A DNA stretch of 5,698 bases, taken from DASUFP01 sp036274495 (GTDB lineage: Bacteria; Bacteroidota; Bacteroidia; AKYH767-A; OLB10). Where the stretch lies: contig DASUFP010000028.1 in the NCBI GenBank assembly GCA_036274495.1, positions 1 to 5,698 of the forward strand, written 5' to 3'. The position numbers were made by a program, and so were the translations under genes. The notes beneath the pieces are model-generated. The model was not told the origin of the DNA and did not search any database. It saw only the letters and a program-made list of their open reading frames with translations. Below are positions 1 through 5,548 of the stretch, piece by piece. Within the stretch, counting starts at the first letter, position 1; each line of letters begins with the position of its first letter.

Positions 1-140
1 AACAGTTGAAACATATCTTCTGGCAAGGAACCGACAACTGGGATTCATTACTCATGGAAAGAGCTGAAATGAGCGGATCTCTGGTGCTTTCAGAGTATAC
101 CAGAAACGCTATAGCCGGATTTAAAGCCGGAAACCGATAA
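1..140 (+). CDS. C-terminal end of enoyl-CoA hydratase/isomerase family protein (partial)
   Basis: An open frame enters from the left edge (first whole codon at 3) and stops at TAA 138-140, leaving 45 residues. The tail reads LKHIFWQGTDNWDSLL, then an ERAEMSGSLVLSEYTRNAI stretch and FKAGNR. This matches my memory of the C-terminal helices of Bacteroidota crotonase-fold proteins (enoyl-CoA or methylglutaconyl-CoA hydratase type), which share a W-x-GT-x-x-W-D-x-L-L element and end with LVLS-x-[FY]-T-x-x-x-I-x-x-FK. Crotonase-fold enzymes hydrate or isomerise acyl-CoA thioesters in the cytoplasm. The oxyanion-hole and catalytic residues lie outside the window, so neither substrate nor activity can be judged. 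A methylglutaconyl-CoA hydratase would fit leucine breakdown beside the following E1 gene, but that is inference. The family call rests only on this tail. Confidence 0.68.
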   Translation, partial: QLKHIFWQGTDNWDSLLMERAEMSGSLVLSEYTRNAIAGFKAGNR

Positions 141-149
141 CAAACGCCA

Positions 150-183
150 GGAGGCCTGTTCGCCGGAGGCCTTGTCTCATTTT
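150..183 (+). terminator. Possible weak terminator made of two GGAGGCCT repeats
   Basis: GGAGGCCT occurs at 150-157 and again at 165-172. Because AGGCCT is self-complementary, the two copies can pair as a 6-bp GC-rich stem (152-157 with 167-172) around a 9-nt loop. The run after the stem, TTGTCTCATTTT, is only moderately T-rich, so termination may be inefficient. Its place, 10 nt after the hydratase stop and just before the next promoter motif, supports a terminator role. Confidence 0.38.
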
Positions 184-185
184 GC

Positions 186-193
186 TACCTTTG
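186..193 (+). promoter_or_regulatory. Bacteroidota-type -7 element TACCTTTG for the E1 gene
   Basis: TACCTTTG is an exact match to TAnnTTTG, the -7 element of the Bacteroidota primary sigma factor. Its last base is only 7 nt before the ATG at 201, so transcription would begin at or within a few bases of the start codon and give a leaderless or nearly leaderless mRNA. I see no convincing -33 TTG about 19-21 bp upstream, which lowers confidence. Confidence 0.55.
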
Positions 194-200
194 TGTTTCT

Positions 201-2288
201 ATGGCCACTGCAAAAGAACTTCATCGTCCTTCTGAAATATCGGAAGCCCTCTTAATTAAAGCTTTTACAATCATGGCAACAGCCCGTGCCATGAGCGACA
301 TTTACGAGGCTAACGCTTCCGTAACGGCCAAATATGTGCATGCTACCTCAAAGGGGCATGAGGCCATCCAGATTGCTGCAGGATTGCAATTACTGCCTCA
401 GGATTTTCTGTCAGCATATTACCGTGACGACAGCATGTTACTTAGCATTGGCATGACTCCTTATGAGCTGATGCTGCAGCTGATGGCAAAGCGTGATGAT
501 CCATTTAGCGGAGGACGTTTATACTATAGTCATCCAAGCTTACGCAGACCTGATATGCCCAAAATTCCTATGCAATCCAGTGCAACCGGCATGCAGGCGA
601 TTCCTTCAACAGGAGTGGCAATGGGATTGCAATATCTTGAATCGCAAAAGTTGTCAGAGTACTCAGCAGAAAATAATCCGCTGGTGATCTGTTCACTTGG
701 CGACGCCTCAATAACCGAAGGAGAGGTTGCTGAAGCTTTTCAGATGGCAGTTTTGAAAAAACTTCCGATTCTGTACCTGGTTCAGGATAACGAATGGGAT
801 ATTTCTGCCAATGCTGCTGAAATACGTGCCATGGATGCCTCCGAATATGCTTTGGGATTCAAAGGTCTTGAAACAAGAACGATTGATGGTACCGATTTTA
901 TTAAATCGTATCAAACAATCAGGGAAGTAATGCAAAAGATCAGAACCGAGCGGCGCCCTTTTTTAGTGCATGCAAAAGTTCCTTTGCTCAATCATCATAC
1001 ATCCGGAGTAAGAAAAGAATGGTACCGTGATGATCTTGAAGCAGCCGGCCTTCGCGATCCTTTCCCGCGGTTCAGAACACAATTGCTGGAATTTGGTTTC
1101 AATGAAGCACAACTGACAGCTATTGAAAAGGAAACTGCCGCACAGGTCCGAACAGCATATGATGCTGCCTGTGCTGCCGAAGACCCCCGCCCCGAAGATT
1201 TGTTTACTCATGATTTTGCACCGACACCAGTAACTGAAGAAAAAGGTGTACGGGCTCCTGCCGGACGCGATAAAACGGTGATGGTTGACTGTGCATTGTT
1301 TGCGGTTCAGGAATTGATGGCCAAACATAAAGAGTGTTTGTTGTATGGTCAGGATGTTGGAAAGCGATTGGGCGGAGTTTTCAGAGAGGCAGCAACGCTT
1401 GCACAAAAATTTGGCGACGACCGTGTATTCAATACACCCATTCAGGAAGCATTTATTATTGGTAGTACTGTTGGAATGTCTGCTACCGGATGCAAACCAA
1501 TTGTGGAGGTGCAGTTTGCCGATTATATATGGCCGGGATTAAATCAATTGTTTACCGAAGTCAGTCGCTCTTGTTATTTATCAAATGGGAAATGGCCTGT
1601 AAGCTGTATTATTCGTGTTCCAATCGGGGCTTACGGGAGTGGCGGACCTTACCATTCCTCTTCAGTTGAAAGTGTGCTGACAAACATCCGTGGAATAAAG
1701 ATTGCCTATCCCAGTACGGGTGCCGATTTGAAAGGGTTGATGAAAGCTGCCTATTACGACCCCAACCCTGTTGTGATTTTTGAACACAAGGGTCTTTACT
1801 GGTCTAAAATTAAAGGTACCGAAGATGCACGCACTGTAGAGCCCGATGCCGATTATATTATTCCGTTTGGAAAAGGAAGAATTGTTTTGGAAGCTGATAA
1901 GAACATTGTAAAAAATGTTGCTTCAGCTGTTGTGGTTACCTATGGCATGGGTGTTTACTGGGCTAAAACAGCTGCCGCTTCTTTTCCCGGCCGTGTTGAA
2001 ATAATCGATCTCAGAACTTTGTATCCGCTCGACGAACAAATTTTGATCGATGCAGTTAAACGTCACTCACGTTGTCTGGTTGTAACCGAAGAGCCGGTTG
2101 GTAATTCTTTTGCGCAGGCATTGGCCGGAAAAATTGCTGCATCCTGTTTTCAGTTTCTTGATGCTCCTGTTGAAGTTGTAGGATCAGAAAATTTACCTGC
2201 TATTCCGCTCAATGCAACTTTAGAGGCACGGATGATTCCGAATGCGGAAAAAGTTGCAGCGGTACTTGCGAAATTGCTTGCATTTTAA
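201..2288 (+). CDS. Fused E1 alpha/beta component of a 2-oxoacid (branched-chain type) dehydrogenase complex
   Basis: The 695-residue protein joins both E1 subunits of a thiamin-diphosphate (ThDP) 2-oxoacid dehydrogenase, the cytoplasmic enzyme that decarboxylates a 2-oxo acid and passes the acyl group to lipoyl-E2. Alpha part (about 15-340): YYRDD at 73-77; the ThDP/Mg motif from GDAS (167-170) through TEGE to DNEWDIS (196-202), with Asp168 and Asn197 at the metal-ligand positions; and HHTS at 265-268, matching the active-site histidine loop. Beta part (about 356-695): GxxFR followed by a TPIQE element with Glu416 as the expected ThDP-activating glutamate; GGPYHSSSVE (481-490) with the conserved His-Ser; and a transketolase-C domain with DLRTLYPLDE (603-612). 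All key positions look intact and both halves are full length. The ATG at 201 fits the N-terminus and the promoter just upstream. GDAS instead of GDG, and the upstream acyl-CoA gene, favour a branched-chain over a pyruvate substrate, but specificity cannot be read from sequence. No E2 or E3 gene lies nearby. Confidence 0.93.
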   Translation: MATAKELHRPSEISEALLIKAFTIMATARAMSDIYEANASVTAKYVHATSKGHEAIQIAAGLQLLPQDFLSAYYRDDSMLLSIGMTPYELMLQLMAKRDDPFSGGRLYYSHPSLRRPDMPKIPMQSSATGMQAIPSTGVAMGLQYLESQKLSEYSAENNPLVICSLGDASITEGEVAEAFQMAVLKKLPILYLVQDNEWDISANAAEIRAMDASEYALGFKGLETRTIDGTDFIKSYQTIREVMQKIRTERRPFLVHAKVPLLNHHTSGVRKEWYRDDLEAAGLRDPFPRFRTQLLEFGFNEAQLTAIEKETAAQVRTAYDAACAAEDPRPEDLFTHDFAPTPVTEEKGVRAPAGRDKTVMVDCALFAVQELMAKHKECLLYGQDVGKRLGGVFREAATLAQKFGDDRVFNTPIQEAFIIGSTVGMSATGCKPIVEVQFADYIWPGLNQLFTEVSRSCYLSNGKWPVSCIIRVPIGAYGSGGPYHSSSVESVLTNIRGIKIAYPSTGADLKGLMKAAYYDPNPVVIFEHKGLYWSKIKGTEDARTVEPDADYIIPFGKGRIVLEADKNIVKNVASAVVVTYGMGVYWAKTAAASFPGRVEIIDLRTLYPLDEQILIDAVKRHSRCLVVTEEPVGNSFAQALAGKIAASCFQFLDAPVEVVGSENLPAIPLNATLEARMIPNAEKVAAVLAKLLAF

Positions 2289-2317
2289 CTTCGCTGGTTT
2301 TCGTACACTTTACTTGA

Positions 2318-2357
2318 TGATTTCCTTGGTATGACAAAGAAATCACCAGTCTTTTAG
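2318..2357 (+). terminator. Possible terminator after the E1 gene
   Basis: TGATTTC (2318-2324) pairs perfectly with GAAATCA (2339-2345). After a C/A mismatch, TTG (2326-2328) can also pair with CAA (2335-2337), leaving a 6-nt loop. A short T run (2352-2355) follows 6 nt after the stem. The stem is AT-rich and the T run short and displaced, so this is a weak candidate, but it is the best hairpin after the E1 stop. Confidence 0.3.
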
Positions 2358-2394
2358 CTTCAAACCCTTGTAAACAGTAGGTTTGTGGCCGGAG

Positions 2395-2425
2395 TTATCA
2401 ACAAAACCCCCGTTTTATCAACAAA
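2395..2425 (+). repeat. Pair of TTATCAACAAA direct repeats, DnaA-box-like, upstream of HU
   Basis: TTATCAACAAA occurs at 2395-2405 and 2415-2425, same orientation, start-to-start spacing exactly 20 bp (about two helical turns). The core TTATCAACA differs from the classical DnaA box TTATCCACA at one base. Between the copies, AAAAC (2403-2407) and GTTTT (2412-2416) form a small inverted repeat around CCCC. The pair lies just upstream of the proposed HU promoter (-33 at 2450). Same-face spacing suggests a protein-binding site; identification with DnaA is inference. Confidence 0.5.
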
Positions 2426-2449
2426 TCAGAGGCTTTTCGGCTAATTACC

Positions 2450-2480
2450 TTGGAGTAACGCTTGTGGTAATATACTTTCG
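2450..2480 (+). promoter_or_regulatory. Bacteroidota-type promoter of the HU gene
   Basis: A -33 TTG at 2450-2452 is followed after 20 bp by TACTTTCG (2473-2480), one mismatch from TAnnTTTG. Element type and spacing fit the Bacteroidota primary sigma factor. Transcription would start near 2487, giving a leader of about 30 nt that is very AT-rich and, as usual in this phylum, has no Shine-Dalgarno sequence before the ATG at 2516. Confidence 0.5.
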
Positions 2481-2515
2481 TTATATTAATTACTAACCAA
2501 TAAAAAATAAGCAAA

Positions 2516-2788
2516 ATGAACAAAGGTGAATTAGTTGATGCTATTGCATCTGAAGCCAAAATCACAAAGTCCGATGCTCAAAGAGCACTTGAGGCTTTCC
2601 TGTCAGTTACTGCAAAAACGCTAAAAAAAGGTGATAAGGTAACGCTCGTAGGATTTGGCACATTCTCTATTTCTAAAAGAGCTGCGCGTTTAGGACGCAA
2701 TCCTCAAACCGGAAAAGAGATCAAAATCGCTGCTAAAAAAGTTGCGAAATTTAAAGCCGGCGCTGAACTTGCTTCAAAAGTAAAGTAA
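2516..2788 (+). CDS. hup: HU-family histone-like DNA-binding protein
   Basis: The 90-residue protein is exactly HU length and aligns over the whole fold. MNKGELVDAI opens helix 1, the second helix runs through AQRALEAFLS (21-30), the GFGTF turn is at 46-50, and the DNA-intercalating beta arm carries RNPQTG (61-66) with the conserved proline at 63. The C-terminal helix contains FKAGAELASKV. HU dimers bend and wrap DNA with little sequence preference and assist replication, recombination and nucleoid compaction. Lysine is abundant, as expected. The gene is monocistronic: its own promoter lies upstream and a strong terminator begins 12 bp after the stop. IHF subunits share the fold, but the N-terminus and arm sequence fit HU better. 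Confidence 0.95.
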   Translation: MNKGELVDAIASEAKITKSDAQRALEAFLSVTAKTLKKGDKVTLVGFGTFSISKRAARLGRNPQTGKEIKIAAKKVAKFKAGAELASKVK

Positions 2789-2800
2789 TTATTAAGCCGA

Positions 2801-2842
2801 ATTAACAGAAAACCCCGCCATTTGGCGGGGTTTTCTGTTAAT
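2801..2842. terminator. Strong intrinsic terminator, perfect 19-bp inverted repeat
   Basis: Positions 2801-2819 (ATTAACAGAAAACCCCGCC) are the exact reverse complement of 2824-2842, with a 4-nt loop ATTT (2820-2823). The inner GGCGGGG stem followed by TTTTCTGTT is a classical intrinsic terminator for HU. The A/T flanks are symmetrical, so it could stop transcription from either strand. Confidence 0.93.
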
Positions 2843-2856
2843 ATCCGGTTGTGCAG

Positions 2857-2864
2857 TATCTTTG
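2857..2864 (+). promoter_or_regulatory. Bacteroidota-type -7 element TATCTTTG before the sugar dehydrogenase gene
   Basis: TATCTTTG matches TAnnTTTG exactly and ends 6 nt before the ATG at 2871, the same arrangement as at the E1 gene (7 nt there). It begins 15 bp beyond the HU terminator, consistent with an independent promoter. The implied start point is at or next to the start codon. No clear -33 TTG is seen at 19-21 bp; that region lies in the terminator stem. Confidence 0.55.
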
Positions 2865-2870
2865 TGTGTT

Positions 2871-4496
2871 ATGAAATTGCGACAGGTTCTTATTATATTG
2901 ATTGTGTTTCTTTTTAACAGAGCAGCTGCGCAGCTCGTTCCTGTTCCATTTGTTCCTTCCGTTTCACGGGTTACCGATATCAAACATTGCGGCGACGACC
3001 GATTGTTTATTGTTGAACAGGTGGGACGTATTCGTATTTCAGATTTAAACGGAAATCTCCTCATCAGGCCCTTTTTGGATATTGATCCGGAAGTAAATTC
3101 AACCGGTACGGAACAGGGTCTTTTAGGACTGGCATTCAGCCCTGATTATGCAACTGACGGATTTTTTTATGTTGATTATGTAAACAACCTTAACAACACC
3201 GTAATATCCCGCTTTCATGTGAGTGACCAGGATCCTGATTCTGCTGATGTCATGAGCGAAGAAATACTCTTTACGGTACAACAGCCTTTTACCAATCACA
3301 ACGGAGGCAACATGCAATTTGGACCCGATGGTTTTTTATATATCTCGTTTGGTGACGGGGGGTCTGCCGGTGATCCTATGGGTAACGGTCAAAATTTGCA
3401 GACAGTGCTCGGGAAAATACTACGCATTAACGTAAGTCAGTCACCGGGATACACCATACCCGCCAGCAACCCTTTTTACGGCTCTTCCGATGCCGATGAG
3501 CGGATTTGGGCATTCGGATTACGTAATCCATGGAGGGCTTCCTTCGACAGACTTACAGGTGATTTTTGGATTGCAGATGTTGGACAGGCCTTACGAGAAG
3601 AAATTGATCTCGAGTATGCCGGTACTCGTGGTGGCAATAATTACGGATGGCGTTGTTATGAAGGGACACTGCCCTATAATACTTCCGGATGCCTGTCGCA
3701 ACAGGATTATGCAGCCCCGGTTTTTGAATATGGTCATGGTCCGGCCTGTTCCATTACAGGAGGATATGTGTACAGAGGTGCTGTTTACGGGCAGTGGTAC
3801 GGAACATACTTTTTTACAGATTATTGCAGCGGTGAAATCAGAGGACTGAATGCAGACAGCACAGGAAACTTTACACCTGTTTCTTTCGGGTTTTTCAGCC
3901 AGTTCGACTACACCACTTTTGGAGAGGATAAATACGGTGAAATGTATCTGGGTTCATTTTATCATGGCCTGTTTAAACTGGCTGGTGACAGTTGCCATCC
4001 TGTTGCACATATCAGTTACCGTGATACCTTGTTTGTGAATGGTCCCACTTATTTACTCAATACTCCCTATTATCCCGGGTTTACCTATCAATGGTATCGC
4101 AATGGTGCAGCTATTGCAGGTGCAACAAACAATTCTTACAATGCAACAGAGAGGGGAAACTACAAGGTAACCACCACCAATACCATCGGTTGCAGTTCGG
4201 TATCGGAAACAGTTGTGGTGTGGTTGATAGGAAATGGGAGTGAGGTAACCGTGTTTCCCAATCCGGGATCCGGTGTTATCCAGTTGAGTTCTCAGCTATT
4301 CACTTCCGGTTCATCGCAGGTTGAAGTGTACGATCAGACAGGGCAGTTGGTGCTCAGCAAAAAAATTACGGCAACGTCAACGGGTATTGTAACGTTTGCA
4401 TTACCTCCGGATTTGTCAAAAGGAGTCTATTGTTTCAGGATAACATCGGCAAATGCCGTTGTTAACAAAAAGGTGGTGATAGGAACGGGTTACTGA
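2871..4496 (+). CDS. Secreted PQQ-dependent sugar dehydrogenase-like protein with Ig-like and T9SS sorting domains
   Basis: From ATG 2871 the protein has 541 residues. Residues 1-20 form a signal peptide (basic MKLRQ, hydrophobic VLIILIVFLF, then RAAAQ). About 24-370 is a glucose/sorbosone dehydrogenase-type beta-propeller: NHNGG (142-146), with His143 at the catalytic-base position of soluble glucose dehydrogenase; FGPDG; FGDGG (160-164); GLRNPWR (216-222) with TGDFWIADVGQ; NNYGWRCYEG; and a GGYVYRG...GTYFFTDYCSG blade. About 378-450 resembles an Ig-like domain (YQWYRNG, GNYKV, GCSSVSE). About 457-541 is a type A T9SS domain (VFPNPGSG, VYDQTGQLV, GVYCFRI). The family oxidises aldose sugars using PQQ, but many Bacteroidota members have unknown substrates. 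The sorting domain predicts Sec export, then T9SS release or cell-surface anchoring. A TTG 9 nt upstream is in frame but overlaps the promoter motif, so ATG 2871 is preferred. No PQQ synthesis gene lies nearby. Confidence 0.9.
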   Translation: MKLRQVLIILIVFLFNRAAAQLVPVPFVPSVSRVTDIKHCGDDRLFIVEQVGRIRISDLNGNLLIRPFLDIDPEVNSTGTEQGLLGLAFSPDYATDGFFYVDYVNNLNNTVISRFHVSDQDPDSADVMSEEILFTVQQPFTNHNGGNMQFGPDGFLYISFGDGGSAGDPMGNGQNLQTVLGKILRINVSQSPGYTIPASNPFYGSSDADERIWAFGLRNPWRASFDRLTGDFWIADVGQALREEIDLEYAGTRGGNNYGWRCYEGTLPYNTSGCLSQQDYAAPVFEYGHGPACSITGGYVYRGAVYGQWYGTYFFTDYCSGEIRGLNADSTGNFTPVSFGFFSQFDYTTFGEDKYGEMYLGSFYHGLFKLAGDSCHPVAHISYRDTLFVNGPTYLLNTPYYPGFTYQWYRNGAAIAGATNNSYNATERGNYKVTTTNTIGCSSVSETVVVWLIGNGSEVTVFPNPGSGVIQLSSQLFTSGSSQVEVYDQTGQLVLSKKITATSTGIVTFALPPDLSKGVYCFRITSANAVVNKKVVIGTGY

Positions 4497-4921
4497 CGGT
4501 AGTTATCCTTTTCGTCAAAAACAGTTTTGCCATCCTGCGGATTGTTTTTAAACTTCGCAATCAGGTTTTTTATCTTTTCAACATACTTTCCGGCTTCGTC
4601 TCCAATGAGTCCCGATAAAACTGTTGTGCCAATTAAGCTGGCAACAGTGCGGGTTGCGGAACCAAAATTTTTAAAAGCCAGATTGCTGATAAGAAAACCG
4701 GCAAGTGCCTCCGTGCCTTTCTTTGCCAGATCGCTCTTGAGCTCCTTATCGCTGCCGAGAGATTTGATGGCGTTGCGAACCAGATTGGCGGGTTTCAGGT
4801 TTTCGGAAAGCTGTTTAACTCCCACCCTGATTTTTTCCTCCTGAACGGCCTTTTTGGTTTCCAGCAAAGCGATCTCCATCTGCAGATCGCTCATAGAAAC
4901 GATTCGCTTATTGGTGGTCAT
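4490..4921 (-). CDS. Uncharacterised coiled-coil protein, last gene of the YtxH/holin-like operon
   Basis: This 143-residue protein has no function I can name. Residues about 10-45 form a charged, probably coiled-coil helix (SDLQMEIALLETKKAVQEEK), followed by LKPANLVRNAIKSL (42-55). A less polar stretch (about 72-108; GFLISNLAF, then TVASLIGTTVLSGLIG) could be amphipathic or weakly membrane-associated, and the tail is charged. Proteins with an LKP-x-N-L-[IV]-[RK]-N motif beside YtxH and holin-like genes recur in Bacteroidota, as I recall, which supports a real conserved gene. The ATG at 4921 overlaps the upstream gene by 14 bp, suggesting translational coupling; an internal ATG at 4894 (Met10, SMSDLQ) is an alternative start. 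The 3' end overlaps the convergent sugar dehydrogenase gene by 7 bp. Confidence 0.8.
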   Translation of the reverse strand: MTTNKRIVSMSDLQMEIALLETKKAVQEEKIRVGVKQLSENLKPANLVRNAIKSLGSDKELKSDLAKKGTEALAGFLISNLAFKNFGSATRTVASLIGTTVLSGLIGDEAGKYVEKIKNLIAKFKNNPQDGKTVFDEKDNYRQ

Positions 4922-5261
4922 CTGAATAGATGTGTTTAATGAACTTATCAGTAAGTGAATCTCTTAATCCTTTATTGCGCTGTGCAGAGATAACCAGGGC
5001 AATAATTCCATATAGCGCACCAATCACCAAGAAGCCCGAATATTGGGTGTTAAGCCACGATGATATACTGAATGCTGCCGCAAAACTAAAAAACAGAAAT
5101 GCTACAGTTGCCAGAATTCCAACTACTATACCAATCATGGTGCTCGCTCCGGCTCTTGCGGCCTGGGCGGAAGCCTTCATTTTGTAAATTTCCGCACTCG
5201 TGTTGACATACTCTTTAATGTCATCAACAAGCTCTTCAATTTCTGTTTTATAGTCTTCCAT
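4908..5261 (-). CDS. Phage-holin-family-like membrane protein with two transmembrane helices
   Basis: The 117-residue protein has an acidic, helical N-terminus (MEDYKTEIEELVDDIKEYV), a linker with small residues, two transmembrane helices (about 42-66, IGIVVGILATVAFLFF; and about 75-93, SGFLVIGALYGIIALVI), and a positively charged C-terminal tail. This layout matches the chromosomal proteins annotated as phage holin family (holin superfamily III-like) in Bacteroidota and other bacteria. Here there is no endolysin and no phage gene, so lysis is unlikely and an inner-membrane structural or stress role is inferred. It is the middle gene of the trio: the YtxH-like gene ends 18 bp upstream, and its own stop overlaps the next gene's start by 14 bp. 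The start at 5261 fits the length and follows a purine-rich GAAAGAA. Confidence 0.85.
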   Translation of the reverse strand: MEDYKTEIEELVDDIKEYVNTSAEIYKMKASAQAARAGASTMIGIVVGILATVAFLFFSFAAAFSISSWLNTQYSGFLVIGALYGIIALVISAQRNKGLRDSLTDKFIKHIYSDDHQ

Positions 5262-5279
5262 TTCTTTCAGGTATTAGTA

Positions 5280-5480
5280 TCAGGCTCCCGTCACTTTTTG
5301 AGAGGCTTTATCAATAGCCTCCTCTGTTTTTGCAACGATGGTGTCCGCCAGCTTTTTGGCTGTACCGGTGATTTTCTCACGTGTTTCTGATCCCTTTTCG
5401 GGTGCAATCAATAGCCCGATTACCACTCCTGCTGCAGCGCCTGCAAGCAGTGCCAGAATTACTTTACTGCTGTTTTCCAT
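5280..5480 (-). CDS. YtxH domain-containing small membrane protein
   Basis: The 66-residue protein has one N-terminal transmembrane helix (about 7-26, VILALLAGAAAGVVIGLLIAP) ending in the G-LLIAP-x-x-G-x-x-TR signature (22-34) of YtxH/general-stress proteins. A helical, lysine-rich tail with alternating charges (KKLADTIVAKTEEAIDKASQ) follows and probably faces the cytoplasm or the membrane surface. In Bacillus the named member is a general-stress protein; no biochemical activity is known for the family. It is first in the minus-strand operon. The full YtxH core is present and the length is normal for short Bacteroidota members, so nothing seems truncated. Confidence 0.88.
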   Translation of the reverse strand: MENSSKVILALLAGAAAGVVIGLLIAPEKGSETREKITGTAKKLADTIVAKTEEAIDKASQKVTGA

Positions 5481-5548
5481 GATAGTGAAGTTTTATGAAT
5501 CACGTAAATTTAATAAATTGGTTTCATATATTTTATGACCTATATCAT

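Noticed and set aside
963..1406. A 147-codon minus-strand open frame opposite the E1 gene.
   Set aside because: It lies wholly antisense to strongly conserved E1 coding sequence, is rich in Cys, Phe and Ser with no family pattern, and fits a shadow frame.
2395..2515. A replication origin, from DnaA-like boxes next to an AT-rich stretch.
   Set aside because: Only two boxes are visible, there is no dnaA, dnaN or other origin-linked gene, and the AT-rich stretch is explained by the HU leader. A regulatory site is the simpler reading.
2862..2870. TTG start adding three residues (MCV) to the sugar dehydrogenase.
   Set aside because: It overlaps the TATCTTTG promoter element, and ATG 2871 gives a typical signal peptide.
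3490..3849. A 119-codon plus-strand frame inside the sugar dehydrogenase gene.
   Set aside because: It is out of frame with conserved propeller motifs and has no recognisable domain or separate start signal.
4527..4844. A 105-codon plus-strand frame opposite the 143-aa gene.
   Set aside because: The minus-strand reading has a coherent coiled-coil pattern and operon spacing; this one does not.
4908..5261. Prophage remnant, suggested by the holin-like protein.
   Set aside because: There are no endolysin, structural, integrase or attachment-site signals, and this protein type is common in non-phage chromosomal operons.
5505..5512. TAAATTTA on the minus strand as the -7 element for the trio.
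   Set aside because: It lacks the final G of TAnnTTTG, sits in AT-rich DNA where such matches arise by chance, and has no TTG at the proper upstream distance.
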